From the NCBI GenBank assembly GCA_025355595.1, contig JANXZI010000210.1:1-22991 (forward strand): a DNA stretch of 22,991 nt, written 5' to 3'. Each line of letters begins with the position of its first letter. Within the stretch, counting starts at the first letter, position 1. The notes under the pieces were generated by a model, which had not been told where the DNA came from, did not search any database, and saw only the letters and a list, made by a program, of their open reading frames with translations. Origin of the DNA: Spartobacteria bacterium. Lineage in GTDB: Bacteria > Verrucomicrobiota > Verrucomicrobiia > Chthoniobacterales > Chthoniobacteraceae. The position numbers and the translations under genes were made by a program. Positions 14,286 to 22,812 of the stretch are shown one piece after another.

Positions 14286-15725
14286 ATGCCCCTGCTCACG
14301 GACGAGAAACCTGCGCGCCAAAGCACGGGCAACGGATATTTCCTGTGGTCGGTCGTGCTGATCGTGATGACTGGCCTGTGCTTCGCGAGCTGGATCGGGA
14401 GCTTCTACGTGGTCGCGCATCCGGAAAATCCGAAGTGCTACCGCATCCTGAAAAAATTTAAGCGCGTCGAGCCACCGAAGCGATTTGAAGTGGTTGCGGC
14501 GCCGAAGGGCGAATTCATCACGGCGGCAAAATTGCTCGAGCGCTTCGGAAAGCTCGGGAAGCTGGAACTCGCGCAGGAGAATGCGCTGCTCATGCGGAAC
14601 TACGTGACGAATTTCCGCGAGTCGGGGCGGCGCGTGCCGTACGTCTCGGGGAAATTCCAGGTCGTGCAGAGCTTCGACCTCGGGCGCGCGGACTGGTTCC
14701 CGGGCGGCGCGGTGGCCGTCGCGCAGTCGGAGAATCTGCCGCAGGTGCTCGTGGAATTTGTCTTTCCGGCAGAGCCGGAAAATGTGGGCGCGATCCGCGA
14801 GACGGTGACGATGGGCGCGGATGTCACCCTCCAGCGCTCGCAGGATCTGTGGGCGCTCATCCACGTCGAGCGGCACGCGGATGGGCGGATGCAGTTCACG
14901 GTGATGCCGCTGCCATACGGCGGCTGGCAGTTGAAAAACGGCCAGGGGAGCTTCACGCTGCAGTCGCCGGAGGAGCTGCTCCGCGATCACGGGATGGAAT
15001 TGAATCTCGCCGCCGGCCTGCCGGTCGTGCGCGATCCGCGGCTCTCGGCTGCGCTCGCGGAGCACAAGGAATTCCGGCGCAAGGCGCTCGCGCGCGCCGG
15101 TGACGATCAGGCCGCACTCGCGGGGCCGGAACTCGTGCGCCTCGATCCCGCGAAGGCGCCCGATGAGAACGCGCCCGATGTCCGCCCGGTGCCTGCGCCG
15201 ACTCCGCGGCCCGCGCACACGGCCCGCGCGCTACCGACGCCAGCGCCGGCGGTACCGCTGGTGCCGCGGGCCATCGTGAAATCGCCGCCGCGCCCGGCCA
15301 TCATCGGCGCGCAACCGGAGATTGCGGCGACACGGGTGCCCACGCCTGCGCCGGTCGCGCTTCCACCAGTGGTCGTGCCGCCAAAACAAAGTCGCGCCCT
15401 CTCGGCTGCGGAGGCCAGCGGGCTCGTGGATCGTTTTGCAGCGAACGGGCCAGGGGCGCTCAGCGGCGATTTCGTCGTGACCGGCGTGCTGGGCACGCGC
15501 GTCGCGCTGCGCACGCGCGAATCACTGCGCGACCCGAATGCCGATCCCGCGCGTGCCGGGAGCAATGCTGCGCTCATTGTCGTGGATTTTCCGGCGGGCA
15601 CGGCGATCCCGGAAAAGGGGGCGACCTTCTCGCGCAATGCGGAGCGCGGGTTTGTGATTCGCGATGTGGTCCGCGGGCGCAACGGGCAGATCACGATCGT
15701 CGCGGATGAGCGCGCCTCGGAGTGA
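14286..15725 (+). CDS. Membrane-anchored protein of unknown function with a proline-rich linker
   Basis: 479 residues, no family recognised. A single membrane helix near the N-terminus (about 18-43, YFLWSVVLIVMTGLCFASWIG) is followed by a first folded region (about 65-265) with a conserved look (PKRFEVVAAPKGEF, LLMRNYVTNF, YVSGKFQV). Next is a linker of about 80 residues very rich in Pro, Ala and Arg (PVPAPTPRPAHTARALPTP and similar), then a small C-terminal beta-rich domain (about 375-479). Topology suggests a cytoplasmic N-terminus and two extracytoplasmic domains on a flexible stalk. It lies nine bases after the Fe-S carrier gene and is probably co-transcribed. No catalytic motif is evident. 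Confidence 0.75.
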   Translation: MPLLTDEKPARQSTGNGYFLWSVVLIVMTGLCFASWIGSFYVVAHPENPKCYRILKKFKRVEPPKRFEVVAAPKGEFITAAKLLERFGKLGKLELAQENALLMRNYVTNFRESGRRVPYVSGKFQVVQSFDLGRADWFPGGAVAVAQSENLPQVLVEFVFPAEPENVGAIRETVTMGADVTLQRSQDLWALIHVERHADGRMQFTVMPLPYGGWQLKNGQGSFTLQSPEELLRDHGMELNLAAGLPVVRDPRLSAALAEHKEFRRKALARAGDDQAALAGPELVRLDPAKAPDENAPDVRPVPAPTPRPAHTARALPTPAPAVPLVPRAIVKSPPRPAIIGAQPEIAATRVPTPAPVALPPVVVPPKQSRALSAAEASGLVDRFAANGPGALSGDFVVTGVLGTRVALRTRESLRDPNADPARAGSNAALIVVDFPAGTAIPEKGATFSRNAERGFVIRDVVRGRNGQITIVADERASE

Positions 15726-15737
15726 TTTTTTTGAAAC

Positions 15738-15767
15738 CACGAATGGACACGAACGGGCACGACTGGG
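15738..15767. repeat. Three-copy decamer array
   Basis: CACGAATGGA, CACGAACGGG, CACGACTGGG in tandem, 12 bases after the stop at 15725 and preceded by a T-rich stretch. From memory, arrays of CACGAATGGA-type units are common between genes in Verrucomicrobiota and related metagenome genomes; here it looks like a decayed copy. Confidence 0.75.
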
Positions 15768-15825
15768 GCTTTGGATTTCGCGGGGATACGTTTTGCCTGC
15801 CCGGTGATCCGCACCCTGCGCCGTG

Positions 15826-16281
15826 ATGCTGAATGTCGTGCTCGTCGAGCCGGAGATCCCGCCGAACACCGGCAATGTCGGGCGGCTGTGCCTCGCCACC
15901 GGCGCGCGGCTGCACCTCGTGAAGCCGCTCGGCTTCTCGCTCGATGATCGCGCGGTGCGCCGCGCGGGGCTGGACTACTGGCGCGACGTGGACGTGAAGC
16001 TGTGGGATTCGCTCGACGAACTTTTCGCCGCGGCAGGATCGGGTGCGCGTTTCTTTTTTGTGACGACGAAGGCGAAGCGCGCGTACTGGGATGCGCAGTT
16101 TCGGGACGGCGATTTTCTGGTCTTTGGCCGTGAGACGAAAGGGCTGCCTGAGCCGCTGCTCGCAGCGCACGCAGAGTCGTGCCTGACGATCCCCATGACC
16201 GGCAGCACGCGATCGCTGAACCTCGCCACCGCCGCAGGGATCGTGCTGTACGAGGCGGTGCGGCAGTTGGCAGCCAGATGA
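15826..16281 (+). CDS. trmL: tRNA (cytidine/uridine-34 2'-O)-methyltransferase TrmL
   Basis: 151 residues from the ATG at 15826; a GTG immediately before it (15823) is an equally open start. A SPOUT-fold methyltransferase with all three knot motifs: EPEIPPNTGNVGRLC (8-22), LVFGRETKGLP (98-108) and IPMTGSTRSLNLATAAGIVLYE (122-143). The short length and the PPNTGN and SLNLATA variants place it with TrmL (formerly YibK/CspR), which methylates the wobble ribose of tRNA-Leu isoacceptors using SAM. Its stop (TGA at 16279) overlaps an ATG at 16278, which would couple it to the broken frame that follows. Confidence 0.93.
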   Translation: MLNVVLVEPEIPPNTGNVGRLCLATGARLHLVKPLGFSLDDRAVRRAGLDYWRDVDVKLWDSLDELFAAAGSGARFFFVTTKAKRAYWDAQFRDGDFLVFGRETKGLPEPLLAAHAESCLTIPMTGSTRSLNLATAAGIVLYEAVRQLAAR

Positions 16282-16558
16282 ATTTTTTTCAACGGCCAAC
16301 GCCCAACTTCCAGAGAAAGGAAAGACGGATCTTTTCCGCGATCCGATCGGGCATCCGCGCGAACCGCTCGCGGCGCTCGTGTGCTACTGCCATTTCGCGG
16401 CGATCACGGGACGCAGCCCGGTGGGCCTGCCGGTGCCCGCGGAATTGCAGAAGCTCCCGCACGCGGCGGAACTCAACACCCTGCTCGAACAGATCGCGTG
16501 GGATGCGGTGAGCGGGTACCCGCAGAGTGGTGTGAAGGCGGCTGGGGTGAAGAAATAG
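16278..16558 (+). pseudogene. Broken gene: C-terminal fragment resembling an SGNH hydrolase
   Basis: A well-formed protein-like frame ends at the TAG at 16556 but has no start of its own in phase. It reads DLFRDPIGHPREPLAALVC, then CHFAAITGRSPVGLP, a helical LLEQIAWDAV and YPQSGV. The Asp-x(4)-HP followed by a helix and TG.SPVGLP is the pattern at the end of some SGNH/GDSL-type hydrolases, so this may be the last 80 or so residues of one. An ATG overlaps the trmL stop (ATGA at 16278) but reads into another frame. A run of seven Ts follows it; one extra T would join the ATG to the frame and give a protein of about 93 residues. It is either a decayed remnant, a slippage-controlled gene or a homopolymer sequencing error. 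The GDSL similarity is from memory and is modest. Confidence 0.5.
16290..16310. repeat. Three-copy heptamer array at the start of the broken frame
   Basis: CAACGGC, CAACGCC, CAACTTC in tandem just after a run of seven Ts. It lies at the border between trmL and the broken frame and has the same unit length and CAAC core as other short arrays in the window. Confidence 0.65.
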
Positions 16559-16624
16559 GCGCGGCCCGCGAGGCCGGGACTTATCCGCATTGAAAGCCCC
16601 GCTGCACACGGCTAGGGCATCGGC

Positions 16625-19012
16625 ATGGCTGCTCCCCAGACTGAAGTCCTCGTCACCGTCGCCGGCATGGAACGCGCGCGGTATGTTTTCACGCCGGGCG
16701 ACTATGTGATCGGCCGGAGTGGCGAATGCCCGATCAGCATCGAGGCCGCGCAGATCTCGCGGAAGCACGCGAAGCTGATCCTCGATTACGAGAGCGCATC
16801 GGTCGAGGATCTCGGTTCGTCGAATGGCACGCGCGTGAATGGCGAGCTGATCCACGCGCGGACGCGGGTGCGGCCGAACCAGCGGGTCCAGGTCGGCGTG
16901 GCGACGATCGAGTTGCACCGCATGAAGCGCGACGCGACCGAGCTTTCACTCCCGCCCGTCGCGGCATTCGTGGGGCAGGTGCTGCCGGCCTCCTCGCTGC
17001 GGGAGAAAAAATACGACATCGGCAGGGTGCTCGCGGTGGGCGGCATGGGCGAGATTCTCGAGGCGAGGGAGGCGGCGCTGAACCGACGCGTGGCGATGAA
17101 GGTGATGATTGACGCGACGACGAAGGAGGATCTTCAGCGGTTCATCAACGAGGCGCGCATCACAGGGCAACTCGAACACCCGAACATTGTGCCCGTCCAC
17201 GAGTTGAGCGTGGATGAATACGATCAGGCATTTTACACGATGAAGCTCGTGAAGGGCGTCACGCTGAAGGACGTGATCGAGCGTCTCGCGAACGGCGACC
17301 CCGCCGCGGTGAAGCAGTATCCGCTGACGGCATTGCTCACGGCATTCCAGAAGATCTGCGACGCCATCGCATTTGCGCACAGCAAGAAGGTGCTCCACCG
17401 CGACCTGAAGCCGGAGAACATCATGCTCGGCGAATACGGCGAGGTGCTCGTGATGGACTGGGGGCTCGCAAAGGTATTCGATCCCGCGCGGGCGCAGGAC
17501 GGCGCGATTTTCGATGCGGGTGAAAGGACCGCGGTGCGGGTGATTTCGGACGCCGGGGACACGGGTTCGATGACGATGGATGGCACCGTCCTCGGCACGC
17601 CGAAATACATGTCGCCCGAGCAGGCGCGCGGCGAAAATGAGACGCTCACCGCGCGCTCGGACCTCTATTCGCTCGGCGGAATCCTGTACCAGATCCTCAC
17701 GCTGCGCCCCCCGGTGGAAGGCCGCAATGTGGAGGAGGTGCTGCAGAAAGTCGCGCGTGCGGAAGTCACCGCGCCGCGGGAAGCCACCGCGGGATCGAAG
17801 CGGCTGCCGCACCTGCCGCGGGGACGCGTGCCGGAGTCACTGGATGCGGTGGTGATGAAGGCGATGTCGCTCCAACCCGCGGACCGCTACCAGTCGGTGC
17901 CGGAGCTTCAGGCGGAGATCGAATCGTACCAGACCGGTTTCGCCACCGAGGCGGAAAATGCGACCGTCGCACGGCAGGTCGTCCTGCTCGTGAAGCGCAA
18001 CAAGGCGCTGGCCGGCCTCGCCGCCGCCGCGATCGTGATCATCGCCGCGGTCGTCGCCATTGCATTCCAGCAGGTCGGACGGGAACGCGATGACGCGATC
18101 AATTCGCGCAACCTCGCCGCATTCCAAAAGCAGCGCGCGGAGGTGGCGCTCGCGAATGCGGAACGTTCGCTGCTGATGATCGGCGACGCGCACGAGGCGG
18201 GGTCGCAACTGGTGTCCGATCTGCTCGTGAACCTACAATCTAACCTGAAGAAGGAACCGCCGAATCCGGCCGATGCGCTGGAAAAGGCGCGGCAAAAGGT
18301 GCGCGAACATTTCGACGGCATCGAGCCGACGAAGATGGACCAGGACAGCGTCCACACGCGGTCGGTGGTGCTGAATAGCCGGGGATATTTCGCCCTCAGT
18401 CAGGGCGACTTCGCGGCGGCGGAAAAGTATTTCGCGGAGTCTCTGGCGCTTCGACGCCTGCTCGCGGCGGAACACCCGGAGAATCCGCTCTGGCAGCACA
18501 ATCTCGGCGTGAGCCTCGACAACCTCGGCGACACGCATGTGCGCAAGGCTGAGGATCTGCGGAGCACGGGGAAGGATGCACTCCCGGAATTTGCCGAGGC
18601 TTTGCGCAATTACCGGGAGAGCTTCGCGATCATCCGGCCGCTGGCGGATCGCCGCGACGCAAGCCCGGTCTGGAGGCATGATCTCGCGGTGGGCCATTTC
18701 AAGATCGCGGATGTGATCCTCGCTGGCGGCGACCGGGAGACGGCGCTGGCAGAACTCCGGAAGGGAAGCGATGTCGCCCAGACGGTCGCGGCGAGCGATC
18801 CGGAATACCCGAGATGGCAGGCGACCGCCGGACTGTATTGCCTGAAGATCGGCCAGTCGCTCCTGTCATTCGACAAGGTGCCGGAGGGCGTGAAATTTCT
18901 GAAAAAAGGGCAGGCTATTTTCAACAGACTGCGGGATCGGAATCGGCTCACGGCGACTTACTCGCAGTTTCTGGCCGATATCGAGGCGGAGCTGAAAGAC
19001 GCAGGCCAGTGA
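16625..19012 (+). CDS. FHA-domain membrane Ser/Thr protein kinase with a TPR-like C-terminus
   Basis: 795 residues. An N-terminal FHA domain (about 7-98) has the phosphothreonine-binding pattern GRSGECPI...SRKHAKL...SSNGTRVNG. A Hanks-type kinase domain (about 130-435) shows the Gly loop GGMGEI, Lys159 in VAMKVM, HRDLKPEN (Asp260), DWGLAK with Asp278 (DWG in place of DFG, seen often in Planctomycetes and Verrucomicrobia kinases) and GTPKYMSPEQA. One membrane helix (about 462-482) is followed by a coiled-coil stretch and degenerate TPR-like repeats of the P.W.HDLAV...IAD/LGD type (about 580-770), probably in the periplasm. The order FHA first, then kinase, is unusual; FHA may bind a phosphorylated partner or the kinase itself. 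It is followed after 50 bases by the FecR-TPR-barrel gene. Confidence 0.92.
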   Translation: MAAPQTEVLVTVAGMERARYVFTPGDYVIGRSGECPISIEAAQISRKHAKLILDYESASVEDLGSSNGTRVNGELIHARTRVRPNQRVQVGVATIELHRMKRDATELSLPPVAAFVGQVLPASSLREKKYDIGRVLAVGGMGEILEAREAALNRRVAMKVMIDATTKEDLQRFINEARITGQLEHPNIVPVHELSVDEYDQAFYTMKLVKGVTLKDVIERLANGDPAAVKQYPLTALLTAFQKICDAIAFAHSKKVLHRDLKPENIMLGEYGEVLVMDWGLAKVFDPARAQDGAIFDAGERTAVRVISDAGDTGSMTMDGTVLGTPKYMSPEQARGENETLTARSDLYSLGGILYQILTLRPPVEGRNVEEVLQKVARAEVTAPREATAGSKRLPHLPRGRVPESLDAVVMKAMSLQPADRYQSVPELQAEIESYQTGFATEAENATVARQVVLLVKRNKALAGLAAAAIVIIAAVVAIAFQQVGRERDDAINSRNLAAFQKQRAEVALANAERSLLMIGDAHEAGSQLVSDLLVNLQSNLKKEPPNPADALEKARQKVREHFDGIEPTKMDQDSVHTRSVVLNSRGYFALSQGDFAAAEKYFAESLALRRLLAAEHPENPLWQHNLGVSLDNLGDTHVRKAEDLRSTGKDALPEFAEALRNYRESFAIIRPLADRRDASPVWRHDLAVGHFKIADVILAGGDRETALAELRKGSDVAQTVAASDPEYPRWQATAGLYCLKIGQSLLSFDKVPEGVKFLKKGQAIFNRLRDRNRLTATYSQFLADIEAELKDAGQ

Positions 19013-19062
19013 CGACCGAATATTAGCTTGCCGTAACATTCAGCCGGGCCGCATAAGCGGAA

Positions 19063-22000
19063 ATGCGGCCCAACCGTCTTTCCGTCACGGCATTGTTAAC
19101 CATTAGCATTTTCCCGCTGGCACTCTTTGCCGCCGGGGATCGTCCGCCAGCGAAGGTCGAGGAGAAGGAGCGGACCGTGGAGGCTTCGCCGCCGCCAGCA
19201 AGTCCGTGGATTCCCGCCGTGGTCGGGAAGGAACTGCTCCTGCGCGAGAAGGTGCGGACCGGGGAACTCAGCCGCGCGACGGTACGCCTGTCGAATGAGC
19301 ATCTGATCCGGGTGAATGCGGCCAGCCAGCTCGTCATCCTGCCCTCGCTGATCGCGGGCAAGCCGCTGGGCGTGGAATTGCAAAAGGGCGAAATCTACCT
19401 GCACAGCCGCGGGCAGCCGATGGAACTCGGCCTGCGGACGCCAACGGTCACAGGGACGCCGCGCGGGACGGAGTTCCGCGTGCGGGTCGAGGCGAATGGC
19501 ACGACGACATTCACGATGCTCGACGGCGAGGTGGAGCTGGAAAACGCGCACGGCAAACTGCGCATCGGCAACAACGAGCAGGCCGTCATCGAGCCCGGGC
19601 ATGCGCCGCGCAAGACGGCGGTGATCGAGGCGCGCAACAGCATCCAGTGGTGCCTCTACTATCCCGGCGTGCTCCATGTCCCGGAGCTTGCGCTGAGTCC
19701 CGCCGATGCGCGGATTTTGCAAAAGTCCATCGCCGCCTATGAAAGCGGCGACCTGCTCGGTGCGCTCGACGAGTGGCCGGGCCGCTACCATCCCGCCTCG
19801 CAGGGCGGGAAGCTCTACCGCGCGATGCTCGTCCTCGCCGTGGGCCAGGTGGGCGAGGCCCGCAGCGCGCTCGCCGGCGTCGCCAAGGACGCGCCGGGCC
19901 GCCAGGCGATCGAGGAGATGATAGACGCAGTGAACTACACTGAGCGCCGCACGGATGCCGCGCCTGCGACGGCGGGCGGATGGCTCGCGCGATCCTATTA
20001 CGAACAGTCGCGCGCGCGGCTCGGCCCCGCGCTCGCGGCGGCGAGAAAGGCCACCGCTGCCGCGCCCGAGTCCGGCTACGCATGGACGCGGGTCGCCGAA
20101 CTGCTGTTCTCATTTGGAAAAACGCAGGACGCCGCGAAAGCCCTCGATCACGGCCTCCGGCTCGCGCCGCGCAACGCACAGGCGCACGCGCTGCGGGGCT
20201 TCCTGCTCGCCGCGCAAAACCACATCGGCGATGCCCGGCAATCATTCGAGCACGCCATCGCGCTCGACGGCGCGCTGGCGAACGCATGGCTGGGTCGCGG
20301 CCTCACTTCGATCCGCGCGGGCCACGAGCAGGACGGACGCCGCGACATGCAGGTGGCCGCCGCGCTGGAGCCGAACCGTTCGATTTTGCGCAGCTATCTC
20401 GGCAAAGCGGCCAGCCAGGCGGGCAGCAATGCAAAGGCCAACCTCGAACTGGAACGCGCCAAGAAACTGGATCCGAACGACCCCACGCCGTGGCTCTACT
20501 CCGCCATCCAGCGCAAGCAGGAGAACCGCTACAACGAAGCTGTCGCGGATCTCGAAAAATCTCTCGACCTGAATGAAAACCGCCGTGTGTATCGCTCGCA
20601 GTTCCTGCTGGATCAGGACCGCGCTGTCCGTGGGGTAAATCTTGCCTCCATCTATCTCAAGGAAGGCATGGAGGAGCAGAGCGTGCGCGAGGCCGTCCGC
20701 GCGGTGAATGCAGACTATGGCAGCGCCGCGGCGCACCTTTTTCTGGCGAACAGCTACGACACCCTGCGCGACCCGAACCGCGTCCTGCTCCGCTACGAGA
20801 CCGGAGCGATCAATGAGCTGTTGCTCTCGAACCTCCTGTCCCCGGTCGGTGGCGGCTCGCTTTCGCAGTTCGTCTCGCAGCAGGAATATTCGAAGCTGTT
20901 CGAGCGGGACGGGCTTGGGTTTAGCACGAGCTTTGAATACCGGAGCGACGGGCAGTTGCGCCAGACCGCCTCGGCCTATGGCACGAAGGGCAACTTCAGC
21001 TTCGCGCTGGATCAGGCCTATCAGGATTTTCACGGCACGCGCCTGAACAATCAATTTTCAAACTCGGAATTCACCGGCACCTTCAAGCTCCAGCTCGGCC
21101 CGTCGGATTCGGTGCTGATGCTCATGCAGTTCGGCAGCCTGCGATCCGGCGACGTGCTTCAATATGACGATCCACAGAATGCCAGCACGAGGCTCACCCA
21201 GGAGGATGACGGCTTGGGCAACATCACCACAAAAAAGGTGCCCAATCTCGCAAACCTCACTTCGCGGGTCAGAGAGGATCAAGGTCCGGGACTATTGCTC
21301 GTCGGCTGGCACCACGAGTGGAGCCCTGGCAACCACACGCTTCTCCTTTTGGGCAGACTGGCCAGCGAACAGGACGTGTCGGCACAGCAGACATCGCAGT
21401 ACGGCATCTCGCGCGATCTCGGCGACAATGCACCGCCGAACGCATTTCCCGCCTATGACGACAACGGGATTCCGACGCCCAAGCTCGGAATCGTGCGCGG
21501 CCTCGCCGGCCAGGGCAAAGTCATGGATGTCGGTTCGCTGCCGCTGGATTTTGCCTATCGCTCGAAACTTGAGATTTACTCCGCGGAACTCCAGCAGATC
21601 GCCACATTGGGCATGCAGACATTCGTCTTCGGAGGCCGTTACCAGAGCGGGCGCTTCGACACGACCGCGACCCTCGGCAATTATACCGCCGACCCATTCT
21701 TCGCGCCACTCTTCGACAACCCGGCGTCGAACCAGAGGCAGTCCGTGGACTTCGAGCGGCTCAGCCTCTATTTCTACGACACCTTGCATGTCGGGCCGTG
21801 GCTCTCGATTACCGGCGGCGTCACTTACGACGACATGCGCTATCCGGATAATTTCCGCAGCCCTCCGCTCAATGGCCAGCAGCGCAGGCTCGAGAAAATC
21901 TCCCCCAAAGTCGGCTTCATCCTCCAGCCCTGGCGCGGCTTGACCATTCGTGGCGCTTACTCGGAGGCGATCAGCGGCACGAGTTTTGATGAAAGCATCC

Positions 22001-22812
22001 GGCTCGAGCCGACCCAGATCGCGGGATTCCTGCAGGCTTACCGCAGCATCACCTCCGAGTCGCTCATCGGAGCCGTCGCGGGAAGCAACTACCGCTTCTC
22101 CGGCATTAGCCTCGAACAGAAGCTGCCGACGCGCACCTACCTCGGCCTTCAGTATGATCTCCTCGCACAGAATGTGGATCGCACGATCGGCACATTCGAC
22201 ATCGTGCAGGCAAATCTCGAGCGCCTCGGCGTCGTCCCTTCATCCGTCGCCGTGCAGGACCGCTATCGCGAGGAGGCCTTCACCGCGACACTGAACCAAT
22301 TGATCGGCGACCAATGGGCCTTAGGCGCGCGCTACCGCTACACGCGATCCAAGCACGACTTCGACATCCCGGAACTGAACGGCACGATCTACAACGCCCA
22401 GGATCCCAGCCAGGTGGACAACCTCGCACGCATCCCGCGGCACGACGTATCCACGCTGCACAATGTAAGCCTTTATGCCCTGTACAATCATCCGTGCGGA
22501 TTCTTCGCCCGCGCCGAGGCGAACTGGTACCTGCAAAAGAACGACAGCCTCGTGACCGACGGGCTTCTTTCGACCCTCGACGATGCTTTCGTCACACACC
22601 CCGTCCTGCGCAACACCAACCAAAGCGCCCCCCTTTCCGACTTCTGGCAGTTCAATGTCCTCGCAGGTTACCGCTTTCACCGGAACCAGAACGAAATCAG
22701 CCTCGGCGTGTTGAACCTCACTGACGTCAATTATCGCCTAAATCCGCTGAACCCTTACGAGGAACTGCCGCGCGGACGCACCTTTGTCGTCCGGTGCAAG
22801 TTCACCTTTTAG
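19063..22812 (+). CDS. FecR-TPR-outer-membrane beta-barrel fusion protein
   Basis: 1249 residues. A signal peptide (about 1-24) is followed by a FecR-type domain (about 50-190) with the typical VRTGELSRATVRLS, GEIYLHSRG, TPTVTGTPRGTEFRVRV and LDGEVELEN segments. Next comes a long helical repeat region (about 215-580) with several TPR units (for example EAVADLEKSLDLNENR and DARQSFEHAIALDGALANAWLGRG). From about 615 to the end is a beta-rich region of alternating polar/aromatic strands that looks like a TonB-dependent receptor barrel and ends in VVRCKFTF, a fitting outer-membrane beta-signal. I see no TonB box and no plug domain. The FecR domain would therefore lie in the periplasm joined to an outer-membrane barrel through the TPRs. 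Function could be surface sensing, uptake or export scaffolding; none is shown. Confidence 0.85.
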   Translation: MRPNRLSVTALLTISIFPLALFAAGDRPPAKVEEKERTVEASPPPASPWIPAVVGKELLLREKVRTGELSRATVRLSNEHLIRVNAASQLVILPSLIAGKPLGVELQKGEIYLHSRGQPMELGLRTPTVTGTPRGTEFRVRVEANGTTTFTMLDGEVELENAHGKLRIGNNEQAVIEPGHAPRKTAVIEARNSIQWCLYYPGVLHVPELALSPADARILQKSIAAYESGDLLGALDEWPGRYHPASQGGKLYRAMLVLAVGQVGEARSALAGVAKDAPGRQAIEEMIDAVNYTERRTDAAPATAGGWLARSYYEQSRARLGPALAAARKATAAAPESGYAWTRVAELLFSFGKTQDAAKALDHGLRLAPRNAQAHALRGFLLAAQNHIGDARQSFEHAIALDGALANAWLGRGLTSIRAGHEQDGRRDMQVAAALEPNRSILRSYLGKAASQAGSNAKANLELERAKKLDPNDPTPWLYSAIQRKQENRYNEAVADLEKSLDLNENRRVYRSQFLLDQDRAVRGVNLASIYLKEGMEEQSVREAVRAVNADYGSAAAHLFLANSYDTLRDPNRVLLRYETGAINELLLSNLLSPVGGGSLSQFVSQQEYSKLFERDGLGFSTSFEYRSDGQLRQTASAYGTKGNFSFALDQAYQDFHGTRLNNQFSNSEFTGTFKLQLGPSDSVLMLMQFGSLRSGDVLQYDDPQNASTRLTQEDDGLGNITTKKVPNLANLTSRVREDQGPGLLLVGWHHEWSPGNHTLLLLGRLASEQDVSAQQTSQYGISRDLGDNAPPNAFPAYDDNGIPTPKLGIVRGLAGQGKVMDVGSLPLDFAYRSKLEIYSAELQQIATLGMQTFVFGGRYQSGRFDTTATLGNYTADPFFAPLFDNPASNQRQSVDFERLSLYFYDTLHVGPWLSITGGVTYDDMRYPDNFRSPPLNGQQRRLEKISPKVGFILQPWRGLTIRGAYSEAISGTSFDESIRLEPTQIAGFLQAYRSITSESLIGAVAGSNYRFSGISLEQKLPTRTYLGLQYDLLAQNVDRTIGTFDIVQANLERLGVVPSSVAVQDRYREEAFTATLNQLIGDQWALGARYRYTRSKHDFDIPELNGTIYNAQDPSQVDNLARIPRHDVSTLHNVSLYALYNHPCGFFARAEANWYLQKNDSLVTDGLLSTLDDAFVTHPVLRNTNQSAPLSDFWQFNVLAGYRFHRNQNEISLGVLNLTDVNYRLNPLNPYEELPRGRTFVVRCKFTF

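Noticed and set aside
17455..17470. DWG instead of DFG as a sign of an inactive kinase
   Set aside because: The metal-binding Asp is kept, all other catalytic motifs are intact, and DWG is common in kinases of this bacterial group.
19028..19057. Possible promoter TTGCCG - 18 bases - CATAAG before the barrel gene
   Set aside because: It would place the transcription start inside or after the start codon.
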